Source: Lachnospiraceae bacterium (GTDB lineage Bacteria; Bacillota_A; Clostridia; Lachnospirales; Lachnospiraceae). From it: a stretch of DNA of 64,000 nucleotides. This document shows positions 44,832 through 52,197 of this stretch, piece after piece. The notes below the pieces were generated by a model. It was not told the origin of the DNA. It saw nothing but the letters and a program-made list of their open reading frames with translations, and made no database searches. The first letter of the stretch is position 1. Every line of letters starts with the position of its first letter. The DNA is taken from contig JAFTZF010000024.1 of assembly GCA_017464645.1 (NCBI GenBank), positions 38,939 to 102,938 on the forward strand, given 5' to 3'. The translations under genes and the position numbers were made by a program.

Positions 44832-45662
44832 TTATAATCCTTTTGCAATTTCTGCAATACTCTCTGTTACCAGCTTCTGGAAGATAGGCGCTACCAGGTC
44901 TGCCGCAGCCTGCACCTGCTCATGGGTGATAGGCACGTCCTCCACGCCTGCTGCCATACAGGTCACGCAGGAAATGGCACACTGCTTCATACCCATGTGA
45001 TGAGCTGCCACTGCCTCGCAGGCAGTGCTCATACCAACCGCATCTGCTCCCATGGCACGGGCCATAATGATTTCTGCGGGAGTCTCAAACTGCGGACCGG
45101 AGAACTGAATGTACACGCCCTCCTGCAGCTCTATGCCCTCTCTTGCAGCCACACTGCGAATGATCCCCTGCAGACCCTTATCATAGGTCTCACCCATGTC
45201 CGGGAACCGCTCACCCAGGGCATCCAGGTTGGGCCCGATAAGAGGAGACGGTATCAGAGAAATATGGTCCTTTACCAGCATCAGATCGCCGGGCTTGAAT
45301 CCGAAATTCACACCGCCGGAAGCATTTGTCAGAAACAGCACCTCTGCTCCCATGAGCTTCATAAGGCGAATGGGCAGCACCACGTCCGTGATGGAATATC
45401 CCTCGTAATAGTGAACACGGCCCTGCATACACACAACCGGCACACCCTTTATGTAGCCAAATACATAGCGGCCCACATGGCCTTCTGCAGTAGAAACCGG
45501 AAATCCCTCAATCTTTCCGTAATCCAGAGTTGCCTCCACCTGAATGGTGCCGGCGTAATCTCCAAGGCCCGACCCCAATACCAGCGCTATCTTCGGGGCA
45601 AAATCCACCTGTTTCTTAAAACTCTCGTAGCATTTCTGCAACTTTTCATAAACCGCATTCAT
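44832..45662 (-). CDS. punA: purine nucleoside phosphorylase
   Basis: 276 residues from ATG 45662 (AGGAGAAAGG upstream). Trimeric PNP family: LVLGSGLGDYAG, GHVGRYVFGYIKGVPVVCMQGRVHYYEGY, FLTNASGGVN, and GMSTACEAVAAHHMGM. Phosphorolysis of (deoxy)inosine and guanosine. First gene of punA-add-deoC, a complete route from deoxyadenosine to aldolase products except for phosphopentomutase, which is absent. Confidence 0.96.
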   Translation of the reverse strand: MNAVYEKLQKCYESFKKQVDFAPKIALVLGSGLGDYAGTIQVEATLDYGKIEGFPVSTAEGHVGRYVFGYIKGVPVVCMQGRVHYYEGYSITDVVLPIRLMKLMGAEVLFLTNASGGVNFGFKPGDLMLVKDHISLIPSPLIGPNLDALGERFPDMGETYDKGLQGIIRSVAAREGIELQEGVYIQFSGPQFETPAEIIMARAMGADAVGMSTACEAVAAHHMGMKQCAISCVTCMAAGVEDVPITHEQVQAAADLVAPIFQKLVTESIAEIAKGL

Positions 45663-45727
45663 ATACCTTTCTCCTATATCACATGTGTCAGACACATATC
45701 TTTCAAGCTATAACTCCCATCCGGATT

Positions 45728-46171
45728 TTATAAATCCCGCACCATCTGCCTGTAATCCAGGAACTCAAAGCCCAGAGACTTGTACAGTGCAATGGCCTTT
45801 TTATTTTCTTCGGTGACTTCCAGACGGAAGCGTTTCACCTGGGGATGACTCTCCATCACCCATTTAAAGAAGGCTGTCCCATAGCCCTTGCCCCGGGCCT
45901 CCTCTTTTATAAAAAGTTCCTCAAGCATGAGACATCTGCCGCCTACTTCGCAGGCATAAAACAAGGTCACATAAGCAAAACCGACGATTGCGTCCGCTTC
46001 CTTTAATACATAGCCTGTAAGCACCGGGTCCGGACTCACTGCATCTTCAAAGGTCTGGGCCAGCACCTCCATAGGAACCGGATGACACACGGCATCGCTG
46101 TGGTAAAACTCCTCCACCATCTCCAGCACAGGCGTGCGCATCTCTTCTGTCATTTTTTCGATCCGAATCAT
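45728..46171 (-). CDS. GNAT-family N-acetyltransferase
   Basis: 147 residues with the acetyl-CoA binding motif LFIKEEARGKGYGTAFFKWV and the C-terminal EVTEENKKAIALYKSLGFEFL. Substrate unknown. Own promoter at 46201-46229. Confidence 0.92.
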   Translation of the reverse strand: MIRIEKMTEEMRTPVLEMVEEFYHSDAVCHPVPMEVLAQTFEDAVSPDPVLTGYVLKEADAIVGFAYVTLFYACEVGGRCLMLEELFIKEEARGKGYGTAFFKWVMESHPQVKRFRLEVTEENKKAIALYKSLGFEFLDYRQMVRDL

Positions 46172-46200
46172 GGTCTTTCCCCTTTTCTTTTGTCCCTCTC

Positions 46201-46243
46201 ATTATACGACAGCCAGAGGAAATTGTAAACAATCCTCTGGCTG
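46201..46243 (-). promoter_or_regulatory. sigma-A promoter of the GNAT gene overlapping an 11-bp hairpin
   Basis: Minus strand TTTACA (46224-46229), 17-bp spacer, TATAAT (46201-46206). The -35 lies in the loop and the spacer in one arm of an inverted repeat, CAGCCAGAGGA with its complement (46210-46220, 46233-46243), which follows the SASP gene and may act as its terminator although a T run is missing. Confidence 0.65.
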
Positions 46244-46258
46244 CTCTTCCCTTGATTT

Positions 46259-46471
46259 TTATTCTTTTACAGACTGGGCCCGGGCTTTCATTTCCTTCTT
46301 GCGCCGGGTCATCATGCCTCCGATGCGGCCGGTTTCTTTGGAGGAAAGGGACTTCCAGCCATTCTCTTTGACCCTGTCCAAAAGCCCCAGCTCTTCCGCA
46401 ATTTCATACTTCATCTGCTCCTCTGGTTCCAAATGCTCCCAGTCGATTTTATTTTCTTTTTTCTTAGACAT
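46259..46471 (-). CDS. small acid-soluble spore protein, alpha/beta type
   Basis: 70 residues, DNA-coating protein of dormant spores. Signature parts: MKYEIAEELGLLDRV (with the GPR protease site E-IA) and SSKETGRIGGMMTRRKKEM. Basic ends. The start codon directly follows a 12-bp inverted repeat with a T run, so the leader is unusual (see 46472-46518). No sigma-G promoter could be fixed with confidence. Confidence 0.9.
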   Translation of the reverse strand: MSKKKENKIDWEHLEPEEQMKYEIAEELGLLDRVKENGWKSLSSKETGRIGGMMTRRKKEMKARAQSVKE

Positions 46472-46518
46472 AAAAAGGTGATACTCCTTTCCAGATTTTT
46501 CTAAATAGGAGTATCACC
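46472..46518 (-). terminator. perfect 12-bp inverted repeat abutting the SASP start codon
   Basis: GGTGATACTCCT and its complement (46507-46518 and 46477-46488) around an 18-nt loop, followed on the minus strand by TTTTT and then the SASP ATG. It reads as the intrinsic terminator of the padR-pspC operon, but the AAAGGAG that would serve the SASP gene is within the distal arm. Confidence 0.8.
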
Positions 46519-46554
46519 ACTTTTTCAGCCTTTATACTATTTTTCTTTTCCCCC

Positions 46555-46740
46555 TTAGACCTCCGGCATGATAATGGCTGCGATAATGTATACGATCAGT
46601 CCGGTTCCTATGCTGCAGACAGTCAGGATCGCCCAGATCAGGCGGATAACAGTAGGATCTATATTGAAATACTCTCCAATACCTCCGCATACACCGCAGA
46701 TCATTTTGTTATTTAATGACCGTTTCAATTTCTTTTCCAT
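46555..46740 (-). CDS. PspC-domain membrane protein
   Basis: 61 residues: KRSLNNKMICGVCGGIGEYFNIDPTVIRLIW followed by one long hydrophobic segment, the complete PspC domain. Envelope-stress families often carry this domain together with DUF1700/DUF4097 and PadR genes, as here. Likely last gene of that operon. Confidence 0.92.
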   Translation of the reverse strand: MEKKLKRSLNNKMICGVCGGIGEYFNIDPTVIRLIWAILTVCSIGTGLIVYIIAAIIMPEV

Positions 46741-46764
46741 GCTCTTTTGTCCTCCCTTACGCTA

Positions 46765-47634
46765 TCAATTATCCGTAAAATGAATCTTAATGCTTCCCAC
46801 AGCGCAGTCCAGTTCTATCCGGCCGACTGCTCCGTTGTTGATGCTCTTGTCGTTGGCAAGACCTCCGTAGGACTGCTCTCCCAGGAGGATCTCTCCAATG
46901 GCTGCATCAATTTCATAGTTGTAGTTTGCGAAGCTTCCCTGCAGACCAACTTCCAGTTCACCGGCTCCGCAGTTGCCTTCCAGGTGATTTCCCACAAACG
47001 CATCCACCTGGATCCGGCCTGCTCCCACGGACAATTCCGCCTCTCCGGAAACCTCCAGCCGCTCAATGACGCATTCTCCGGCGCCTACATCCAGGCTGCA
47101 CTCTCCCACCTGCAGCGTCCCGGCTTCCAGATATCCTGCGCCCAGATCCACGGACAGCTCCTGCAGCTTTGTCTCCGGAATATAAACAGCCAGATCCAGA
47201 TTTTCCAGGGTGCTTTTCCGCTTATCTTCCAGATGCAGCTCCTGCTCCTCTACCCAGCATTTAAAATATTTCCCGGTGTTTTCGGCCAGTACATAAATAT
47301 CCTCTCCTGCATGGGTAACGATCCGCACTGCTCCGTAAGCTATATCAATCTCCAACTCCCGGACATTATCTGTAATAGTCTTGCTGTATTCATAATCATC
47401 CACTGCAGGAATCTCAGATATCTGTCCTGCCTCTGCAGCCGGCTTCTCAGACACCGATCCCCGCTCCCCTGCAGTTATCTCCTGATCCTCCCATACATTG
47501 AACAGGTCCTCTCTTGCAGCCTTTTTCAGGAACTGATCCGGCAGACCCATAGCCGAACCAATTGACACCAGCACTACTCCCAATACCAGAAATACTCCAC
47601 ATATAATCAAACTCACTTTGGTAAAAGTCTTCAT
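46765..47634 (-). CDS. DUF4097 beta-strand repeat protein
   Basis: 289 residues. N-terminal membrane anchor (about 9-28), short acidic linker, then a repetitive right-handed beta structure (DUF4097): VRELEIDIAYGAVRIVTH, LQELSVDLGAGYLEAGTL, CSLDVGAGECVIERL, GEAELSVGAGRIQVD. Extracytoplasmic. Overlaps the DUF1700 gene by 4 nt. Role likely envelope-stress related; not known in detail. Confidence 0.9.
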   Translation of the reverse strand: MKTFTKVSLIICGVFLVLGVVLVSIGSAMGLPDQFLKKAAREDLFNVWEDQEITAGERGSVSEKPAAEAGQISEIPAVDDYEYSKTITDNVRELEIDIAYGAVRIVTHAGEDIYVLAENTGKYFKCWVEEQELHLEDKRKSTLENLDLAVYIPETKLQELSVDLGAGYLEAGTLQVGECSLDVGAGECVIERLEVSGEAELSVGAGRIQVDAFVGNHLEGNCGAGELEVGLQGSFANYNYEIDAAIGEILLGEQSYGGLANDKSINNGAVGRIELDCAVGSIKIHFTDN

Positions 47635-48326
47635 GCAGTACCTGCCTCCTTTCTTTTCTGAAACGGTATGCTAAGCAATCTCACAATACCGCGAATCAGC
47701 CAGGGAATGAACTTCACGCAGCACCAGACGATCAGAAGCGTACCCAGTCCACCGATGGCCAGCAGCAGGCATCCGATCCCGGCCAGCGCAAGCCCCGCGG
47801 CAGGTGTAAGAAACGCTTTTACGATACCGAATCCGATCATCACAACACCTGCAATCAGAAGCGCAAGTGCTGCTGCTCCGATACCGATAGCCAAGGCCAC
47901 AACTGTCACAACAACTGTAAAAAGTACTGCCAGAATTATGATCGCCAGCGGCACGATAACCGGGAATAGCAGAATACACAGCAGTACCAGAAACGCAACC
48001 TTCCAGCCGTTGGTCCTCTGTTTCTGTTCTGTCCAAGGAGATGTCTGCTGATCCGCCGCTGCCCTGGGGCCCAGCTCCTGGCTCTGTTCGAACCTGCTGT
48101 CCCGATAGCCTCTTTCAGAGAATTCACCATCTCCTTCTCCAAGGCCCGCCTTAATGGTCCGGGCCACCTTTTCGGGACTTCCCAGTTCCTTTATGATCTG
48201 CTCTTCTTTTTCCGGGCCTGCATCATCAAAATAATCCATATAATACTGCATGGCCTCCATCCGCTCATCCTGGGAAATATCCTGGAGCAGTCTCTCCAGT
48301 TCCCGTAAAAATTGTTCTTTTTTCAT
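47631..48326 (-). CDS. DUF1700 (HAAS) membrane protein
   Basis: 231 residues. N-terminal helical HAAS domain (MKKEQFLRELERLLQDISQDERMEAMQYYMDYFDDAG, residues 1-60) that partners PadR-type regulators, hydrophilic linker, then four membrane helices (about 112-215) and a basic tail. Lies 3 bp after padR and overlaps the DUF4097 gene. Confidence 0.92.
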   Translation of the reverse strand: MKKEQFLRELERLLQDISQDERMEAMQYYMDYFDDAGPEKEEQIIKELGSPEKVARTIKAGLGEGDGEFSERGYRDSRFEQSQELGPRAAADQQTSPWTEQKQRTNGWKVAFLVLLCILLFPVIVPLAIIILAVLFTVVVTVVALAIGIGAAALALLIAGVVMIGFGIVKAFLTPAAGLALAGIGCLLLAIGGLGTLLIVWCCVKFIPWLIRGIVRLLSIPFQKRKEAGTA

Positions 48327-48329
48327 ATA

Positions 48330-48644
48330 TTACTCCCCCGCAAAGATAACTGATATTCTCGCTGTATAGGTTTTCCATTCGCTCCGATACAATTCCAGCT
48401 GGGCTCTTCCAGCCTCCGTTATTTTATAATACCGTCTGTTCCGCCCGCCAAATTCCATATCATAGACCTCCAGACAGCCATCCTGCTGCAGCCTTCGAAG
48501 CACGGGATACAGGGTAGATTCTGAAATTTCAATGGCCTGCCTCACATCCTGGGTGATCTTATATCCATAAGTGCCCCTGGCCTCTTTGGACACGACAGCC
48601 AGTACAATGGCATCCAGAAGGGCTGCCCCTGTGTTAAATACCAT
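48330..48644 (-). CDS. PadR-family transcriptional regulator
   Basis: 104 residues, PadR winged helix: LDAIVLAVVSKEARGTYGYKITQDV, SESTLYPVLRRLQQDGCLEVYDME and RRYYKITEAGRAQLE. Probably represses its own operon through the inverted repeat at 48685-48715, which covers the -10 box. Confidence 0.94.
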   Translation of the reverse strand: MVFNTGAALLDAIVLAVVSKEARGTYGYKITQDVRQAIEISESTLYPVLRRLQQDGCLEVYDMEFGGRNRRYYKITEAGRAQLELYRSEWKTYTARISVIFAGE

Positions 48645-48684
48645 TCCATCCTCTCCTTCTCGTAAGCTTTTATATTCTATAAAA

Positions 48685-48738
48685 ATATAATATTGTTTTT
48701 ATGAGAATATTATATGTCGTATAATATGGTTTTGTCAA
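48685..48738 (-). promoter_or_regulatory. padR operon promoter with operator-like inverted repeat
   Basis: Minus strand TTGACA (48733-48738), 18-bp spacer, TATAAT (48709-48714). ATATAATATT and its complement (48685-48694, 48706-48715) form an 11-nt-spaced inverted repeat that overlaps the -10 and the start of transcription, a good place for autorepression by PadR. Confidence 0.7.
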
Positions 48739-48879
48739 TACCATTCGAAAAAAAAATAACAAACGTACAAAAAATCGTTTTCAGGATTCAACTTTTCTCT
48801 TTGCTTTTTACCAAATCAGGGTATTATAAATGGTCTAACGCAAGATAATAGTGAAATAAAAGAAAATGGAGGCTTTTAT

Positions 48880-49719
48880 ATGAGCAAAAAAATTACCGCA
48901 GAAGATCTGACCGCTTTTCAGACCTATTTAATTGAAGACGAAAAAAGCAATGCCACTCTCGAAAAATACATGCGGGATATCCGTCATTTTATACTTTACA
49001 ATGCAGGACGCCCTATCGACAAATTGCTCCTGCTTGAGTACAAATCCACATTAGAAAAAGAGTATGCCATAACAAGCGCCAACTCTATGCTGGCAGCACT
49101 CAATGCCTTTTTGCGGTTCATGGGCTGGCATGAACTATGCATCAAACAATTCCGCGTGCAAAAGCCAGTATATTGCCCGGAAGAAAAAGAACTTACCAAA
49201 GCCGAATATATCCGCCTTGTAGAAACCGCCAGAAGGACAGGAAATGAAAAGTTGTATTTTATTTTGCAGACCATTTGCAGCACCGGTATCCGGGTCAGTG
49301 AACTGCAGCACATTACCGTGGAGTCTCTAAAAAGCGGGAAAGCCATCGTCCAATGCAAGGGCAAGACCCGGGTCATCTTCCTGGTGCGGGATCTGCAAAA
49401 AAAACTGCTTGGCTACACCAGACAGCAGGGTATCAAAAGCGGCCCCATCTTTATTACCCGGCACAAAAAGCCAGTTAACCGCAGCTGTATCTGGCGGGAT
49501 ATGAAGGCCTTATGCAAACAAGCCCATGTTGCCCCCGGCAAAGTATTTCCTCACAATCTCAGGCATCTGTTTGCACGGATCTTTTATCAACAGGAAAAAG
49601 ACATTTCCAAACTGGCTGATGTTTTAGGACATTCCAGCATCAATACCACCCGCATCTATATCATTTCCACAGGAAAAGAGCATTGCCGATACATGGAGAG
49701 TATGCAGTTGATCATATAA
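48880..49719 (+). CDS. tyrosine recombinase / site-specific integrase
   Basis: 279 residues. N-terminal core-binding SAM-like domain (about 5-85), catalytic domain with Arg138 in STGIRVSEL, Lys in the beta-hairpin KGKTRVIFL, His225-x-x-Arg228 in PHNLRHLF, His251 in LGHSSINTT and nucleophile Tyr260 in TRIYI. All catalytic residues are present. No phage or conjugation genes are near. Its stop codon is 30 bp from the left inverted repeat of a 195-bp segment, so it is the obvious candidate to invert it, as RecV-like and Fim-type recombinases do. Confidence 0.93.
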   Translation: MSKKITAEDLTAFQTYLIEDEKSNATLEKYMRDIRHFILYNAGRPIDKLLLLEYKSTLEKEYAITSANSMLAALNAFLRFMGWHELCIKQFRVQKPVYCPEEKELTKAEYIRLVETARRTGNEKLYFILQTICSTGIRVSELQHITVESLKSGKAIVQCKGKTRVIFLVRDLQKKLLGYTRQQGIKSGPIFITRHKKPVNRSCIWRDMKALCKQAHVAPGKVFPHNLRHLFARIFYQQEKDISKLADVLGHSSINTTRIYIISTGKEHCRYMESMQLII

Positions 49720-49747
49720 AAAGCCGATGCAGAAGCACCGGCAAAAA
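49718..49747 (-). terminator. terminator facing the invertible segment
   Basis: On the minus strand GCCGGTGC and GCATCGGC form a stem with one mismatch around TTCT, followed by TTTTTAT. It would stop transcripts leaving the segment leftwards, just before they enter the recombinase gene antisense. A transcript from the minus promoter at 49813-49841 would be about 85-90 nt. Confidence 0.65.
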
Positions 49748-49807
49748 TCACATAATAAGCGTTATGTTGCAAAACAGCAAAATGTATACGCTAAATCCAA
49801 ATTCAGA

Positions 49808-49835
49808 TTGACATTGTATCATATTTCTACATAAT
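49808..49835 (+). promoter_or_regulatory. rightward promoter inside the invertible segment
   Basis: TTGACA (49808-49813), 16-bp spacer, CATAAT (49830-49835). In the orientation given it points to the 3' end of the sensor kinase gene, i.e. antisense to it. Confidence 0.7.
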
Positions 49836-49841
49836 TTGCAA
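49813..49841 (-). promoter_or_regulatory. leftward promoter inside the invertible segment
   Basis: Minus strand TTGCAA (49836-49841), 17-bp spacer, TACAAT (49813-49818). It overlaps the rightward promoter almost exactly, so the two should compete. It points to the terminator at 49718-49747. Confidence 0.6.
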
Positions 49842-49950
49842 GCAGGCAAATGATATTTTAGAAGGATTACATCTTCAGATACCACAACGAAGGATGAAAC
49901 TGCAGTTTGTAAGAACCTCTTTTGCAACATAACGCTTATTATGTTGCAGC

Positions 49951-49979
49951 CCCAGGAAACAGAACCTTTTGTCCTGGGA
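49951..49979. other. hairpin between the invertible segment and the kinase gene
   Basis: CCCAGGA (49951-49957) pairs with TCCTGGG (49973-49979) around a 15-nt loop. It follows the kinase stop codon by 12 bp but has no T run on either strand; it may end or stabilise transcripts from either side. Confidence 0.5.
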
Positions 49980-49990
49980 ATTCTCTGCTG

Positions 49991-51259
49991 TTACAGAACA
50001 ACGCGAAGAACAAAAACATTGTTTTGCACACTGAACTGGCAGTTCCCTCCCAGGCGTTCTGCCATATAACGAATGCTTTGGGTTCCATACCCATGCCCTC
50101 GTCTGTCGGATGTGGGTAATCCATCCACAAATACTGGCTTTTTCCCAAAGGGGTTCTTCACAGACAGGAGCAGCTTTCCGTTTGAATTCTTCAGCATGAA
50201 CACGATTCTGCGTTCTGCTGCCGGCAGTTCCTTCTGGGCATTCAATGCATTATCCAGTGCATTGGAAATAATGGAAGAAAAAATGATCTCATCTGTAGTG
50301 AGCGCTTCCACTTCTACCGTAGCTGCAAAATCAGTGTGCCACTCCCGGCATTTTGACTCAAAGTTACTGAGAATGTAGTTAACAGTATCATTTTCACAAT
50401 AGCGCTTTAAAGAGACTGATTCTACCTGGGCCCGGAAACCGGAGATCATTTTGAGAGAATTCTCCTTGTCTCCCTGCTCAATACTGAATGCAAGATTTTC
50501 CAGCAGCAGGCGCATATCATGACGGAGCAGCCTGGTCTCAAGTTCACTTTTCTTAATTGCCTGAATTTCCTTTTCCTGCTGCTCCATGGTGATCCGGATG
50601 ATCTGCTCCTTTCGCTCTGCCGCTACCTGTTTCTCATGTTCTTTGTAATAAATGACACAAAAAGCCAAATAAACGATGCACAAAAAGAACGGCAAAAATT
50701 CAACTGCAGTCCGGTTGTTATGAAGCCAGAATTCCGTATAGATTCCCATGGTATAATCAAATCCGTAGTAAATGATGGGGACCATGGAGAAGATCAGGAC
50801 GCTGCGCGTATCTTTATTATATATCTCAGAAATATACGCAGACAGACGGCTCAATACCAAGATACCCACGATCAGCAACGTAACGATCCGCGTAAGCTGA
50901 TTGACCGTATAACTCTCCGTAAGGGTTTCCATCAACAGTCCAAACCACTTCGCTGGCTGACAGCACAGATATGCGGAGCATACTGCTGCAAGTGCCGTCA
51001 CAATCCGCTTACGATATCCAAGGCACAGCAAAAGAACAGTCGGAAGATGTGTAATGAAAGGATACAGCTTCCATACGACTGTTTCACTGAAAGCTATATA
51101 GGAAAAGACTTGCAACATACCGCATACCACAAAAAGTACCAGCACACTGACTACGTTCTTTTTTGAGAACTGCACTCCCGCAAAAGCTACAGACAGCAGG
51201 ATTCCAAACAAAAGAATCATTGTGTAATGGTTAAAAAACAGAACGGTGTCAAGCATCAC
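49991..51259 (-). CDS. GHKL sensor histidine kinase (AgrC/LytS-like)
   Basis: 422 residues. Six or seven membrane helices (1-200), a coiled coil, then the GHKL kinase: phosphoacceptor His in LRHDMRLLLENLAF, N-box IISNALDNALNAQKE and G-box RRGHGYGTQSIRYMAERL. The long helical sensor without an extracellular domain is AgrC-like, but no AgrB/AgrD is present, so the signal is unknown. The start codon overlaps the regulator stop (ATGA). Confidence 0.92.
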   Translation of the reverse strand: MMLDTVLFFNHYTMILLFGILLSVAFAGVQFSKKNVVSVLVLFVVCGMLQVFSYIAFSETVVWKLYPFITHLPTVLLLCLGYRKRIVTALAAVCSAYLCCQPAKWFGLLMETLTESYTVNQLTRIVTLLIVGILVLSRLSAYISEIYNKDTRSVLIFSMVPIIYYGFDYTMGIYTEFWLHNNRTAVEFLPFFLCIVYLAFCVIYYKEHEKQVAAERKEQIIRITMEQQEKEIQAIKKSELETRLLRHDMRLLLENLAFSIEQGDKENSLKMISGFRAQVESVSLKRYCENDTVNYILSNFESKCREWHTDFAATVEVEALTTDEIIFSSIISNALDNALNAQKELPAAERRIVFMLKNSNGKLLLSVKNPFGKKPVFVDGLPTSDRRGHGYGTQSIRYMAERLGGNCQFSVQNNVFVLRVVL

Positions 51260-51978
51260 GGGTCACCTGCTTTCCCAAATATTGCCGAAAAATAGGCTGT
51301 CTCAAACTCCTTTTGGCACCTACGGGAAATAGGCACCCTTTGTCCTGATCTCATAATGATTTCTTTCTGAAAATACGTATCGATATGATAGAAATTAACG
51401 ATATAACTGCGATGGCATTTGAAAAATCCATCTTCCGGGAAAAGTTTGTCCTCAAAAGAATACAGAGGATTTATGGATTCTATGGTCTTTCCGCCGGATA
51501 ATACAAACAACACATGTTTATTCTGGGCTTCGATGTACTCGATGGTGGACATCTCCACACGATGTATGGCATCTGTGCTCCTCACCACAATACATCGGAC
51601 TTCCTTTCGAATGTCGGAGACCAATTCCTCCAGACATTCAAACAGTTTTTCGGGACTTACCGGTTTCAGTAAATAGTTACTGGCCCTGACTGTATAGGAG
51701 TCCACGGCAAAATCAACAGATGAGGTAAGAAAAACGATCTTAACTGTTTTATCGTACTCTCGTATCTCCCTGGCCGTCTCGATCCCATTCAGCAAGGGCA
51801 TGACCACATCCAGAAGAATAATATCCAAAGGTTGGTCCGCATGTGACCGAAGCAGCGCATCCCCGTCTTCGAACAGCTCCGTAGCAATATCTTGCGGTCC
51901 GTCATCCCAATGGTCGATCATGAACTTTGTTTGATGCAAAAATGTTGCAGAATCATCACAAATACCAATTCTAATCAT
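51256..51978 (-). CDS. LytTR-family response regulator
   Basis: 240 residues. Receiver domain (1-120) with CDDSATFL, phosphorylated Asp in IILLDVVMP, FLTSS and YLLKPV; LytTR DNA-binding domain (about 135-235) with STIEYIEAQNKHVLFVLSG and FFKCHRSYIVNF. LytTR regulators bind pairs of 9-bp direct repeats; such repeats are found just upstream (52031-52081). Likely controls itself and the divergent SipW operon. Confidence 0.94.
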   Translation of the reverse strand: MIRIGICDDSATFLHQTKFMIDHWDDGPQDIATELFEDGDALLRSHADQPLDIILLDVVMPLLNGIETAREIREYDKTVKIVFLTSSVDFAVDSYTVRASNYLLKPVSPEKLFECLEELVSDIRKEVRCIVVRSTDAIHRVEMSTIEYIEAQNKHVLFVLSGGKTIESINPLYSFEDKLFPEDGFFKCHRSYIVNFYHIDTYFQKEIIMRSGQRVPISRRCQKEFETAYFSAIFGKAGDP

Positions 51979-52010
51979 TTTGCCACCTCCTTTGCTAAAA
52001 ACTTGTTTTC

Positions 52011-52039
52011 ATTATATCAAATTCAGGAAAACAGTTCAA
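52011..52039 (-). promoter_or_regulatory. sigma-A promoter of the LytTR two-component operon
   Basis: Minus strand TTGAAC (52034-52039), 17-bp spacer, TATAAT (52011-52016). The -35 is part of the first LytTR-type repeat, so regulator binding should affect this promoter. Confidence 0.75.
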
Positions 52040-52081
52040 TGATATCGACCGACCGTTCACACCCTAAAAGCTGTAATTCAC
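52031..52081 (+). promoter_or_regulatory. LytTR-type operator: direct repeats at 21-bp period
   Basis: ACAGTTCAA (52031-52039) and ACCGTTCAC (52052-52060) each match the AgrA/LytTR 9-bp consensus at eight positions and are separated by 12 bp; a third, weaker copy GTAATTCAC (52073-52081) follows at the same 21-bp step. All lie on one face of the helix and are oriented towards the SipW operon. Confidence 0.75.
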
Positions 52082-52197
52082 TCCTGCATCAGAAGAATGT
52101 GCACTTTTTTTGGTACCATGGGGCTGGTTAGAATTGGGTGGTTATACCTGCAAATAAAAATCGTAGATTTTTCTACGGGAAAACGAGGTACATATTC

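Larger units (their letters stand above)
49750..49944. repeat. candidate invertible DNA segment with perfect 25-bp inverted repeats
   Basis: Bases 49750-49774 and 49920-49944 are perfect inverted repeats around 145 bp. Each end contains a recombinase-type site: right end TGCAACATAA (49923-49932), CGCTTA (49933-49938), TTATGTTGCA (49939-49948), a perfect 10-6-10 palindrome; left end AATCACATAA, TAAGCG (49756-49761), TTATGTTGCA (49762-49771). The 6-bp spacers are complementary, as inversion requires. Length (195 bp) is like known clostridial switches. No ORF of size lies inside, only divergent promoters. Confidence 0.85.

Noticed and set aside
45663..45727. Purine riboswitch before punA
   Set aside because: The leader has only an ATGTGT/ACACAT hairpin and is too short for the aptamer; none of the conserved loops are present.
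48880..49719. Integrase of a prophage or integrative element
   Set aside because: No phage, conjugation or replication genes and no tRNA attachment site are near; the neighbours are a switch and a two-component system.
49750..49944. MITE or IS end pair
   Set aside because: The inverted ends have recombinase-core geometry with complementary spacers and lie next to a tyrosine recombinase; no target-site duplication was seen at the borders. A MITE cannot be fully excluded.
49991..51978. agr-type quorum-sensing locus
   Set aside because: Kinase and regulator are Agr-like, but no AgrB protease or AgrD peptide gene is found between or beside them.
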